From assembly GCF_030462475.1 (NCBI RefSeq), contig NZ_JASMRZ010000003.1:192895-256894 (forward strand): a DNA stretch of 64,000 nt. Reading direction: 5' to 3'. This stretch comes from Variovorax sp. CAN15 (lineage in GTDB: Bacteria; Pseudomonadota; Gammaproteobacteria; Burkholderiales; Burkholderiaceae_C). Shown piece after piece: positions 36,473 through 43,750 of this stretch (positions are counted from its first letter, which is position 1; the number at the start of each line of letters is the position of its first letter). A program made the translations under genes and the position numbers. The notes below the pieces were generated by a model. The model did not search any database. It was not told the DNA's origin and worked only from the letters and a program-made list of their open reading frames with translations.

Positions 36473-37954
36473 ATGGCTGAGGAAACCGGCAACCAACGCT
36501 ACTACCGTGCGCCCTGCCCCGGCTGCGGCGCGCCGGTCGAATTCCGCTCGGCGCAATCGACGCACGCGGTCTGTCCCTACTGCCAGAGCACTGTCGTGCG
36601 CCAGGGCGAGACGCTTGCGCGCACCGGCAAGATGGCCGAGCTGTTCGACGACTTCAGCCCGCTGCAACTGTTTGCCGCCGGCCGCATCCAGGACAAGCCG
36701 TTCACGCTGATCGGCCGGCTGCAGTACACCTACCCAGGCGGCCGCTGGACCGAATGGATCGCCGCGCTCGACGGCGACCGCACCGGCGTGCTCAGCGAGG
36801 ACAACGGCGCCTACGTCTTCGCCCTGCCCTTTGACCTGCAGCGCACCGCGCCGCCGCCCGGCGACCTGCGCGTGGGCGCCACCAGCGCCTTCGCGGGCCA
36901 GAGCTACACCGTCACCTCGAACGAGCAGGTGGCGCTGACCTCGGCGCAGGGCGAACTGCCGCACCTGCCCGAGCTCGGCCGCCCGTTCGCGATGGTCGAA
37001 CTGCGCAACGACCGCGGGCTGGTGCTCAGCATCGACTACGGCACCGCCCAACCCAGCGCCTACCTCGGCCGCTCGGTGCAGCTGGAAGACCTGCAACTGA
37101 CCGGCCTGCGCGCCGAGTCCGCCAAGGACGAGAAGGGCCGCAGCTTCAACTGCCCCAACTGCGGCTCGCCCGTCACCGTCAACCTCGCCGACAGCAAGAG
37201 CATCACCTGCGGATCGTGCAACAGCATCATCGACCTGTCGCAGGGCATCGGCGGCGAGCTGAAGCACGCCACGCAGGACGAGCCGGTGCGCCCGCTCATC
37301 GCGCTGGGCAGCATGGGCCAGCTGCAGGGCGCGCAGTGGCAGGTGGTGGGCTTCCAGCACCGCATGGGCAGCGAACCCGGCGACGACGAGCACTTCGGCT
37401 GGGACGAGTACCTGCTCTACAACAAGAAGCGCGGATTCAGCTTCCTGGTGGACGCCGAGGACGGCTGGAGCATGGTCAAGCCGACCACCGGCGCGCCGGT
37501 GATGGCGGAGAACGGCGCGAGCGCCACCTACCTCGGCAAACGCTACCAGCAGCAGTACGCCTACAACGCCGAGACCACCTACGTGGCGGGCGAGTTCTAC
37601 TGGCAGGTCGAGCGCGGCCAGAAGACCTTCAACCGCGACTTCGCCAGCGGCGGCGCGCTGCTGTCGATGGAGCGCTCGGCCAACGAGCTCACCTGGTCGT
37701 CGGGCGGCAAGATCGACAGCGGCGCCGTGGCCACCGCCTTCAAGCTCGATGCGAAGAAGGACATGTTCAAGCGCGCCGACGCGCTCCCCGTGAGCGCCGC
37801 CTCGGGGCTGGGCTGCGGCACCATCATCCTGATCATCGTCGTGATCATCATCCTGCTGATCATCCTGAGCACCTGCTCCAGCAGCGGCGGCTCCGGCTAC
37901 CGCAGCTCGGGCGGCTCCTACGGCGGCTATTCGAGTGGCGGCGGCCACAAATGA
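36473..37954 (+). CDS. DUF4178 protein with two zinc ribbons and a C-terminal membrane anchor
   Basis: The 493-residue protein starts with a zinc ribbon (CPGC...CPYC, ~15-36). A first DUF4178 domain follows (~60-200, FTLIGRLQYTYPGGRWTEWIAAL), then a second ribbon (CPNC...CGSC, ~225-245) and a second DUF4178 domain (~275-420, WQVVGFQHRM...FGWDEYLLYN). One very hydrophobic Ile-rich TM (~446-464) and a Ser/Gly-rich tail end the protein. The bulk should therefore be cytoplasmic and tethered at its C-terminus. The function is unknown. The family co-occurs with DUF350 and aminopropyltransferase-like genes, which follow directly. The family-A repeat supplies the sequence just upstream, and no clear ribosome-binding site is visible. 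Confidence 0.85.
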   Translation: MAEETGNQRYYRAPCPGCGAPVEFRSAQSTHAVCPYCQSTVVRQGETLARTGKMAELFDDFSPLQLFAAGRIQDKPFTLIGRLQYTYPGGRWTEWIAALDGDRTGVLSEDNGAYVFALPFDLQRTAPPPGDLRVGATSAFAGQSYTVTSNEQVALTSAQGELPHLPELGRPFAMVELRNDRGLVLSIDYGTAQPSAYLGRSVQLEDLQLTGLRAESAKDEKGRSFNCPNCGSPVTVNLADSKSITCGSCNSIIDLSQGIGGELKHATQDEPVRPLIALGSMGQLQGAQWQVVGFQHRMGSEPGDDEHFGWDEYLLYNKKRGFSFLVDAEDGWSMVKPTTGAPVMAENGASATYLGKRYQQQYAYNAETTYVAGEFYWQVERGQKTFNRDFASGGALLSMERSANELTWSSGGKIDSGAVATAFKLDAKKDMFKRADALPVSAASGLGCGTIILIIVVIIILLIILSTCSSSGGSGYRSSGGSYGGYSSGGGHK

Positions 37955-38008
37955 CGGCGAAGATGCGCGCGATGCACTCTCTCACTACTGCTACGACTGG
38001 AGGTCCCC

Positions 38009-38227
38009 ATGGGATTTGAATGGCTGAAACCGGGCGTGGTCCTCGGATCGCTCGTGTATGCGCTGATCGGCGTCGTGATCTTCTGGCTCTGCTTCCTGAT
38101 CATCGACAAGATCACGCCCTACGACCTGTGGGGCGAGATCGTCGAGAAGCAGAACGTGGCGCTGGGTCTGGTCGTGGCGGCAATGAGCCTCGGCATCAGC
38201 ATCATCGTCGCCGCAGCAATACATTAG
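38009..38227 (+). CDS. DUF350 small membrane protein
   Basis: The 72 residues form two TM helices (~8-30, GSLVYALIGVVIFWLCFLIID; ~46-70, VALGLVVAAMSLGISIIVAAAI) around the conserved DUF350 loop DKITPYDLWGEIVEKQN. It is half the length of E. coli YjfL, which has two such repeats, so it probably dimerises. The role is unknown. The start has GGAGG (38000-38004) at good spacing. It lies between the DUF4178 and aminopropyltransferase genes. Confidence 0.87.
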   Translation: MGFEWLKPGVVLGSLVYALIGVVIFWLCFLIIDKITPYDLWGEIVEKQNVALGLVVAAMSLGISIIVAAAIH

Positions 38228-38229
38228 CC

Positions 38230-38321
38230 GCCGGCCTTGCACTTCGCTTCGCTACGCTTCATCCGCCACCCCCCGAGGGGGAGGCGCGGTCCGCCTTGGG
38301 GCGGCCCGGCGGCGGCTGCCT
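38230..38321 (+). repeat. Dispersed palindromic repeat, family B
   Basis: Matches the element at 14899-14996 in block order: CTTCGCTTCGCTACGC, hairpin CCCCCCGAGGGGG, then GTCCGCCTTGGGGCGGCCC and GGCGGCGG. It ends about six bases before the ATG of the aminopropyltransferase-like gene, so its G-rich end is in the ribosome-binding region. Confidence 0.7.
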
Positions 38322-38326
38322 GATTC

Positions 38327-39874
38327 ATGGATGCTCCTGCCAGTCCGCTGCCGGCCAAAGGCCCGCAGCCCGTTGAGATCGCGCTGCTCGCCAGCGTGTT
38401 CGTGGTCGCCGCCTGCGGGCTGGTCTACGAGCTCACCGCGGCCGCGCTCAGCTCATACCTGCTGGGCGACTCGGTGCTGCAGTTCAGCACCATCATCGGC
38501 ACCTACCTGTTCGCCATGGGCGTGGGCTCGTGGCTCTCGCGCTACTTCGAGCGGCAGCTGCCTGCGCACTTCCTTCGTATCGAACTGCTGGTCGCGCTGA
38601 TCGGCGGCGCGCTGCCGGCGATCCTGTTCCTGGCCAACGCCTACGTGCCCGGCGCCTTCCGGCTGCTGCTGTACGGCCTGGTGATGGTGGTGGGCACGCT
38701 GGTGGGGCTCGAGATCCCGCTGGTGATGCGCATCCTGAAGCGCAACATCGTGCTCAAGAACCTGGTGTCGCAGGTTCTCACCTTCGACTACCTCGGCGCG
38801 CTCGCGGTGTCGGTGGCCTTCCCGCTGATCCTGGTGCCGCAGCTGGGCATGATCCGCACCGGCCTGCTGTTCGGCTTCATGAACGCGGCCGTGGCGGTGT
38901 GGGCGCTGTGGCTCTTCCGCCATGAACTGCGCCGCGTGGGCGCGCACGCCGTCGCCTGCTTTCTCGCGCTGGCCGCGCTGGTGGCCGCTTTCGCCGGCGC
39001 CAACCACATCACCACGCTGGCCGAGGACAAGTTCTACCAGGACCGCATCGTCTTCAGCGCTACCTCGCCCTACCAGCGCATCGTGGTCACGCGCGGGCTG
39101 CTGGGGCACCGGCTCTTCCTAAACGGCAACCTGCAGTTTGCCGAGCGCGACGAATACCGCTACCACGAGGCGCTGGTGCATCCGGTGATGGCCGCCCAGG
39201 GCGCGCCGAAGAAGGTCGCGGTGCTCGGCGGCGGCGACGGCATGGCGGTACGCGAGATCCTCAAGTACCCGTCGGTGGAATCGGTCACGCTGGTGGAGCT
39301 CGATCCGAACATGACGAAGCTCTTCACCGAGCATGAGACGCTGGCCGCGCTCAACGGTCATTCGCTCTCCTCGCCCAAGGTGAAGATCGTGAATACCGAC
39401 GCCTTCCAGTGGCTGCAGCAGCCCGGCGACACGTTCGACGTGATCGTTGTCGACTTTCCCGATCCCACCAACTTCGCGATCGGCAAGCTCTACACCAACA
39501 GTTTCTACGCGCTGCTCGAAAAGCGCCTGTCGGCCAGCGGCTACGCCGTGATCCAGACCACCTCGCCGCTGGTGGCGCGCAAGAGCTACTGGACCGTGGC
39601 GACGACCATCGAATCGGTGGGCCTGCGCGCCACGCCGTACCACGCGCACGTGCCCAGCTTCGGCGAATGGGGCTACATCATCGCGAGCCGCAGGCCCTAC
39701 CGCATGCCCGATGCGCTGCCGCCGGGCCTGCGTTTTCTCTCCCCGACCACGCTGCCGCTGATGTTCGACTTTCCGCTCGACATGGCGCGCGTGCCGGCCG
39801 AAGTGAACCGGCTGTCGAACCAGGTCCTCGTCACCACTTACGAGCAGGAGTGGGGCAAGGTCATGGCGCATTGA
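38327..39874 (+). CDS. Membrane-embedded polyamine aminopropyltransferase (spermidine synthase)-like enzyme
   Basis: 515 residues in two parts. The first ~235 form about seven TM helices (LLASVFVVAACGLVYELTAAALSS onward), and ~255-500 form a spermidine-synthase domain. The domain keeps the dcSAM-binding VLGGGDGMAVREILKYPSVESVTLVELDPNM, the acidic NTDAF, and the catalytic-loop DFPDPTNFAIGKLYTNSFY. By homology it transfers an aminopropyl group from decarboxylated SAM to an amine at the membrane. The substrate may be something other than putrescine, since the fused membrane domain is absent from ordinary SpeE. The AdoMet decarboxylase at 58382-58762 could supply dcSAM. Confidence 0.87.
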   Translation: MDAPASPLPAKGPQPVEIALLASVFVVAACGLVYELTAAALSSYLLGDSVLQFSTIIGTYLFAMGVGSWLSRYFERQLPAHFLRIELLVALIGGALPAILFLANAYVPGAFRLLLYGLVMVVGTLVGLEIPLVMRILKRNIVLKNLVSQVLTFDYLGALAVSVAFPLILVPQLGMIRTGLLFGFMNAAVAVWALWLFRHELRRVGAHAVACFLALAALVAAFAGANHITTLAEDKFYQDRIVFSATSPYQRIVVTRGLLGHRLFLNGNLQFAERDEYRYHEALVHPVMAAQGAPKKVAVLGGGDGMAVREILKYPSVESVTLVELDPNMTKLFTEHETLAALNGHSLSSPKVKIVNTDAFQWLQQPGDTFDVIVVDFPDPTNFAIGKLYTNSFYALLEKRLSASGYAVIQTTSPLVARKSYWTVATTIESVGLRATPYHAHVPSFGEWGYIIASRRPYRMPDALPPGLRFLSPTTLPLMFDFPLDMARVPAEVNRLSNQVLVTTYEQEWGKVMAH

Positions 39875-39884
39875 AATGGCTCGC

Positions 39885-39973
39885 TCCCAGGCTGCGCGCA
39901 CTTCGTGTCGCTTCGCCAACCCCCTGCCGGGGGCAATACCCGCGGCCCGGCAAAGCCGGTTCCGCGGTGTTTC
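39885..39973 (+). repeat. Dispersed palindromic repeat, family A
   Basis: The element runs CCCAGGCTGCGCGC, ACTTCGTGTCGCTTCGCCAA, hairpin CCCCCTGCCGGGGG, GCGGCCCGGCAAAGCC, GGTTCCGCGGTGTTTC. It is the closest in sequence to the copies at 36349 and 10809 (inverted). It ends ~18 bp before the FAD-lipoprotein ATG. Confidence 0.75.
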
Positions 39974-39991
39974 ACGAATGAGGCAGGCGAG

Positions 39992-41641
39992 ATGAGGCGC
40001 CGTGGCTTTCTCGGAGCCGCTGCCGGCGCGGCGGGTGCGCTCGCGCTCGCGGGCTGCGACGCGCCGCCACCGCCTATCGAGGGCGGCTTCACGGGCATCG
40101 ACGTCACTCGCGGCCATGCGATGCGCGACCGCGCCCTGGGGGGCGGCGCGGCGCCCGCCGCTGTGAAGCGCACGCGCGTGGTCGTCGCGGGCGGCGGCGT
40201 GGCCGGCCTCGCCGCCGCACGGGCGCTGCGGCTTGCGGGCATCGACGACTTCGCGCTGCTCGAGCTGGAAGACACCGCCGGCGGCAATGCGCGCGGCGGC
40301 ACGGTCAACGGCATCGCCTGCCCGCTCGGCGCCCATTACCTGCCCGTGCCGGGGGACGACGCGCGCGAGGTGCAGGATCTGCTGGAGGAACTCGGCCTGC
40401 GCCGTCGCGTGGCCGGGCGCTGGGAGTACGACGAGGTCACGCTCTGCCACAGCCCGCAGGAGCGCCTGTTCTTCCAGGGCGAGTGGCAGGACGGCCTGCT
40501 GCCCATGCACGGCGTGAACGAAGCCACGCTCGCCCAGTACCGCAAGTTCGCGCAGCGCATCGACGCACTGCAGCACGCCGCGCACTTCGCGATACCGACG
40601 CTCAAGGTCGCCATCACGCCCGAGCTGCTGGCGCTCGATGCAGTCAGCTTCCAGAGCTGGCTCGACAGCGAAGGCTTCAGCGATGCCCGGCTGCGCTGGT
40701 ACCTGGACTACTGCTGCCGCGACGACTACGGCGCCGGCATCGGGCAGGTGTCGGCCTGGGCAGGCATCCATTACTTCGCGAGCCGGCACGGCTTCCATGC
40801 GCCCGGCGACCCGACCGGCAGCATCAACGATTCGAGCCCCGAGCGCGACGGCATCCTCACCTGGCCCGAGGGCAACGGCTGGCTCACCAAGCAGCTCGCC
40901 AGGCCGCTCGGCGAGCGCCTGCGCACCGGCAGCGTGGTCACGCGCATCGCCGAAGTGCGCGACGGTGTCGAGGTCGATGTGTGGGACGCGGCATCGAAAT
41001 CGCTCGTGCGCTGGCAGGCCGAGCGCTGCATCGTCGCGCTGCCCGTGTTCATCGCCGCGCGGGTGGTCGAGAACGCGCCCGAGATACTGAAGAACGCCGC
41101 CGCGCATGTGCGCTACGCGCCCTGGCTGGTCGCCAACATCCACCTGCGCGGCCCGCTGGCCGACCGGCCCGGCGCCGCGCCGAGCTGGGACAACGTGATC
41201 TACGGCACCAGGGGCCTGGGCTACGTGGACGCGCGCCACCAGACGCTGGACCCCACGCCGCGCGGCACCGTGCTGAGCTGGTACCGCCCGCTGGGACCGA
41301 GCGGTTACGACACCGCCGACGGCCGCAAGCTGCTGCTGGAGCGACCGTGGACCGGCTGGCGCGACGACCTGCTCGCCGAGCTGTCGGTGCCGCACCCCGA
41401 TCTGCCCTCGCTGGTCTCGCGCATCGAGATCACGCGCTACGGGCACGCCATGTCCATCCCCAGGCCCGGCCTCCTGGCGCAGATCGGCTCGCAGCGCAGC
41501 GCACCCGATGCGGAGCATCGCGGCAGCGTGGTGGCGGGCCGCCTGTCGTTCGCGCATGCGGACTGGTCGGGCTATTCGATCTTCGAAGAGGCGTTCACGC
41601 GCGGGCACGTTGCCGGAACGGATGCGGCGGCGGCAGCATGA
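39992..41641 (+). CDS. FAD-dependent amine-oxidase-like lipoprotein with Tat-type signal
   Basis: The 549-residue protein begins MRRRGFLGAAAGAAGALALAGCD: an RRxFL Tat signal that ends in a lipobox (AGC), so it is probably exported folded and lipid-anchored in the periplasm. An FAD-binding Rossmann motif follows (~residues 63-95, VVVAGGGVAGLAAARALRLAG then LELEDTAGGNARG). The remainder fits an NAD(P)-binding/flavin amine oxidase fold, including SIPRPG near the end. In context it may oxidise an amine product of the neighbouring aminopropyltransferase-like enzyme; this is inference. An upstream in-frame ATG at 39905 lies inside the repeat and is rejected. The stop overlaps the next start (ATGA). 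Confidence 0.85.
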   Translation: MRRRGFLGAAAGAAGALALAGCDAPPPPIEGGFTGIDVTRGHAMRDRALGGGAAPAAVKRTRVVVAGGGVAGLAAARALRLAGIDDFALLELEDTAGGNARGGTVNGIACPLGAHYLPVPGDDAREVQDLLEELGLRRRVAGRWEYDEVTLCHSPQERLFFQGEWQDGLLPMHGVNEATLAQYRKFAQRIDALQHAAHFAIPTLKVAITPELLALDAVSFQSWLDSEGFSDARLRWYLDYCCRDDYGAGIGQVSAWAGIHYFASRHGFHAPGDPTGSINDSSPERDGILTWPEGNGWLTKQLARPLGERLRTGSVVTRIAEVRDGVEVDVWDAASKSLVRWQAERCIVALPVFIAARVVENAPEILKNAAAHVRYAPWLVANIHLRGPLADRPGAAPSWDNVIYGTRGLGYVDARHQTLDPTPRGTVLSWYRPLGPSGYDTADGRKLLLERPWTGWRDDLLAELSVPHPDLPSLVSRIEITRYGHAMSIPRPGLLAQIGSQRSAPDAEHRGSVVAGRLSFAHADWSGYSIFEEAFTRGHVAGTDAAAAA

Positions 41642-42768
41642 AGACGCTGGTGCTCGGCGGCTATGGCAACTTCGGCGCGCGCATCTGCCGCGCGCTGGCC
41701 GGCAGCCCCGGCATCGAGCTGCTGGTGGCGGGGCGCGATGCGCAGCGCGCGTCGGCTTTCGCTTCATCGCTGGGCGCGGCCGCCAGCGGCGTGCGCGTCG
41801 ACGTGCAGGCCGCCGATCTCGCCGGCACTCTGCGTAGCCTGGGCGTGGAGCTGGTGATCCACACCGCCGGCCCCTTCCAGAACCAGGACTACCGCGTGCC
41901 GCTGGCCGTCGCCGCGGCGGGCGCGCACTACATCGACCTGGCCGACGGGCGGCGCTTCGTGTGCGACTTTCCCGCAGCGCTGGGCGCGGCGTTTCGCGCC
42001 GCCGGCCGCACTGCGGTGAGCGGCGCCAGTACGGTGCCCGCGCTGTCCTCGGCCGCCGTCGACCATCTTGCGGCCGGCTGGCAAGGCATCCGAAGCATCG
42101 ACATCTGCATCGCTCCCGCTCAGGGCGCGCCGCGCGGCGACGCCACTCTGGCTGGCGTGCTCGCGTACTGCGGTGAGCCGATCCGCGTCTGGCAGGGCGG
42201 CCGCTGGATCGAGCTGCCTGGCTGGGCTGATCCGGTGAAGGTGGAGTTCGCGCGCATGAAGCCGCGCCGTGGTGCGCTCTGCGACATTCCCGACCTGGAG
42301 CTCTTCCCGGCGTGCTACGCGGGCGTGCAGTCGGTGATGTTCCGCGCCGCGCTCGAGGTCGGGTTGACACAGCGCGCCTTCGCCTTCCTGGCCTTCATGC
42401 GCCGCGCGGGACTGCTGCCGGCGCCGCAGAAGCTCGCGCCGCTGCTGCATGCCACCGGAGGCGTATTCGACGCACTGGGCACGGCGCTGGGCGGCATGGT
42501 CGTGCGCGTCGAAGGCACCGATGCTCAGGGTCACCCGGCGCGGCGCGCCTGGCACATCGCGGCCGACGACAACCACGGGCCGGAGATTCCATGCATGGCT
42601 GCGATCCTTCTGGCGCGCCGGCTTGCGAACGGCGACACGGCGCTGCCCATCGGCGCGCATGCCTGCATGGGACTGCTCTCCTTGCCCGAATTCGAACCCG
42701 AGTTCGCGCGCTGGGGCATGGTGACCGACGTGGTCGATGAAGAAAGCCCGAGCCCCGCTGCAAGATGA
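41638..42768 (+). CDS. Saccharopine-dehydrogenase-like NAD(P)-binding protein
   Basis: The 376-residue cytoplasmic protein starts with an N-terminal Rossmann fold (LVLGGYGNFGARICRALAG). HTAGPFQNQDYRVPLAVAAAGAHYIDLADGRRF and SGASTVPALSSAAVDHL are typical of the saccharopine dehydrogenase NADP-binding family (often annotated as trans-acting enoyl reductase or homospermidine-synthase relatives). The exact reaction is unknown. It overlaps the FAD gene upstream and the DoxX-like gene downstream (ATGA each), forming a tightly coupled sub-operon. Confidence 0.85.
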   Translation: MKTLVLGGYGNFGARICRALAGSPGIELLVAGRDAQRASAFASSLGAAASGVRVDVQAADLAGTLRSLGVELVIHTAGPFQNQDYRVPLAVAAAGAHYIDLADGRRFVCDFPAALGAAFRAAGRTAVSGASTVPALSSAAVDHLAAGWQGIRSIDICIAPAQGAPRGDATLAGVLAYCGEPIRVWQGGRWIELPGWADPVKVEFARMKPRRGALCDIPDLELFPACYAGVQSVMFRAALEVGLTQRAFAFLAFMRRAGLLPAPQKLAPLLHATGGVFDALGTALGGMVVRVEGTDAQGHPARRAWHIAADDNHGPEIPCMAAILLARRLANGDTALPIGAHACMGLLSLPEFEPEFARWGMVTDVVDEESPSPAAR

Positions 42769-43145
42769 CCCGCCCCGCCGACGAGACCGATCGCCTGCTG
42801 CGCTACAGCCTCGTCGCCGTATGGCTGTTCACCGCCGTCGCCAGCTTCGTCGAACTGAACGGCCAGAGCCGCGAGGTGCTGGCCGCCGCCGGCATCGCGT
42901 CCCCGCAATGGCTGGTGCAGGGGCTGATCGTCGGCGGCGCGGCGGCCGATCTTGCGGTCGGCATCGCGCTGTGGCGATGGCCCGGCCGCGCCAGCTATGC
43001 GGCGGCGCTGGCCCTGATGCTCGCCATGACCGTGGTGGCGACGGTGCTGCAGCCGGGCCTGTGGCTGCATCCGCTCGGCCCGCTGCTCAAGAACATCCCC
43101 ATCGCCGCCCTGCTCTGGCACCTTTACCGGCGCGCCGCACCATGA
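42765..43145 (+). CDS. DoxX-like four-TM membrane protein
   Basis: 126 residues with about four TM helices (SLVAVWLFTAVASFV, LIVGGAAADLAVGIALW, AAALALMLAMTVVATVL, and a short last segment LKNIPIAALLWHL). The spacing and the PLGPLLKNIP turn match DoxX-like (DUF4267/DoxX_3-type) proteins. The function is unknown; DoxX relatives associate with quinone or thiol redox steps. It overlaps the saccharopine-dehydrogenase-like gene by four bases and is followed one base later by the DUF2269 gene. Confidence 0.75.
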   Translation: MTRPADETDRLLRYSLVAVWLFTAVASFVELNGQSREVLAAAGIASPQWLVQGLIVGGAAADLAVGIALWRWPGRASYAAALALMLAMTVVATVLQPGLWLHPLGPLLKNIPIAALLWHLYRRAAP

Positions 43146-43146
43146 C

Positions 43147-43617
43147 ATGAACACCTATCTCGTCCTCAAGTGGCTGCACATCGTCTCCAGCGTGCTGATG
43201 GTCGGCACGGGGCTGGGCTCGGCCTTCTACATGTTCTTCGCCAACCGCAGCGGCAGCGTGCCCGCGCAGGCGGTGGTCAGCCGGCTGGTGGTGCGTGCGG
43301 ACTGGTGGTTCACCACGCCCACCGTCATCCTGCAGCCGGCCACCGGCTTCGCGCTGGCGCACATGGCGGGCTGGCCGCTGTCCACGCCGTGGCTCGCGGT
43401 CTCGCTGGCGCTGTTCGTCTTCGCGGGCGCCTGCTGGCTGCCGGTGGTGTGGCTGCAGATCCGCATGGCGGCGATCGCGGCGCAGGCGCATCGCGATGCG
43501 ACGGCACTGCCGCCGCTCTACGCGCGCTACCAGCGCTGGTGGGAGCTGCTGGGCTATCCGGCCTTCGCGGCCATGGTGGTCGTGTTCTACCTGATGGTGA
43601 ACAAGCCCCAGCTATGA
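43147..43617 (+). CDS. DUF2269 integral membrane protein
   Basis: 156 residues with four TM helices and the DUF2269 pattern: LKWLHIVSSVLMVGTGLGSAFYMF at the start, ADWWFTTPTVILQPATG in the middle, and a late RWWELLGYPAFAAMVVVFYLMV. Histidines H11 (LHIV) and another in the second helix resemble heme- or quinone-ligand positions of CopD/DUF2269 proteins. The function is unknown. Last gene of the coupled series before the alpha-2-macroglobulin gene. Confidence 0.87.
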   Translation: MNTYLVLKWLHIVSSVLMVGTGLGSAFYMFFANRSGSVPAQAVVSRLVVRADWWFTTPTVILQPATGFALAHMAGWPLSTPWLAVSLALFVFAGACWLPVVWLQIRMAAIAAQAHRDATALPPLYARYQRWWELLGYPAFAAMVVVFYLMVNKPQL

Positions 43618-43750
43618 GCCGTTGAAATGAACCGATGAGAGATGGCCCGGCGCGGGCCGTGCAGTTTTCACGAAGACTTCACACACAGCGCGATTGCTTC
43701 ACAGATGGCTCGCACACTCGCGGGCGCCAACAAAAACAGTGGGGAGTTCC

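Noticed and set aside
39119-42370. Long minus-strand open frame across the FAD and saccharopine-dehydrogenase-like genes
   Set aside because: Compositional shadow; low-complexity Arg/Ala/His product, no start context, and the plus-strand genes have clear motifs.
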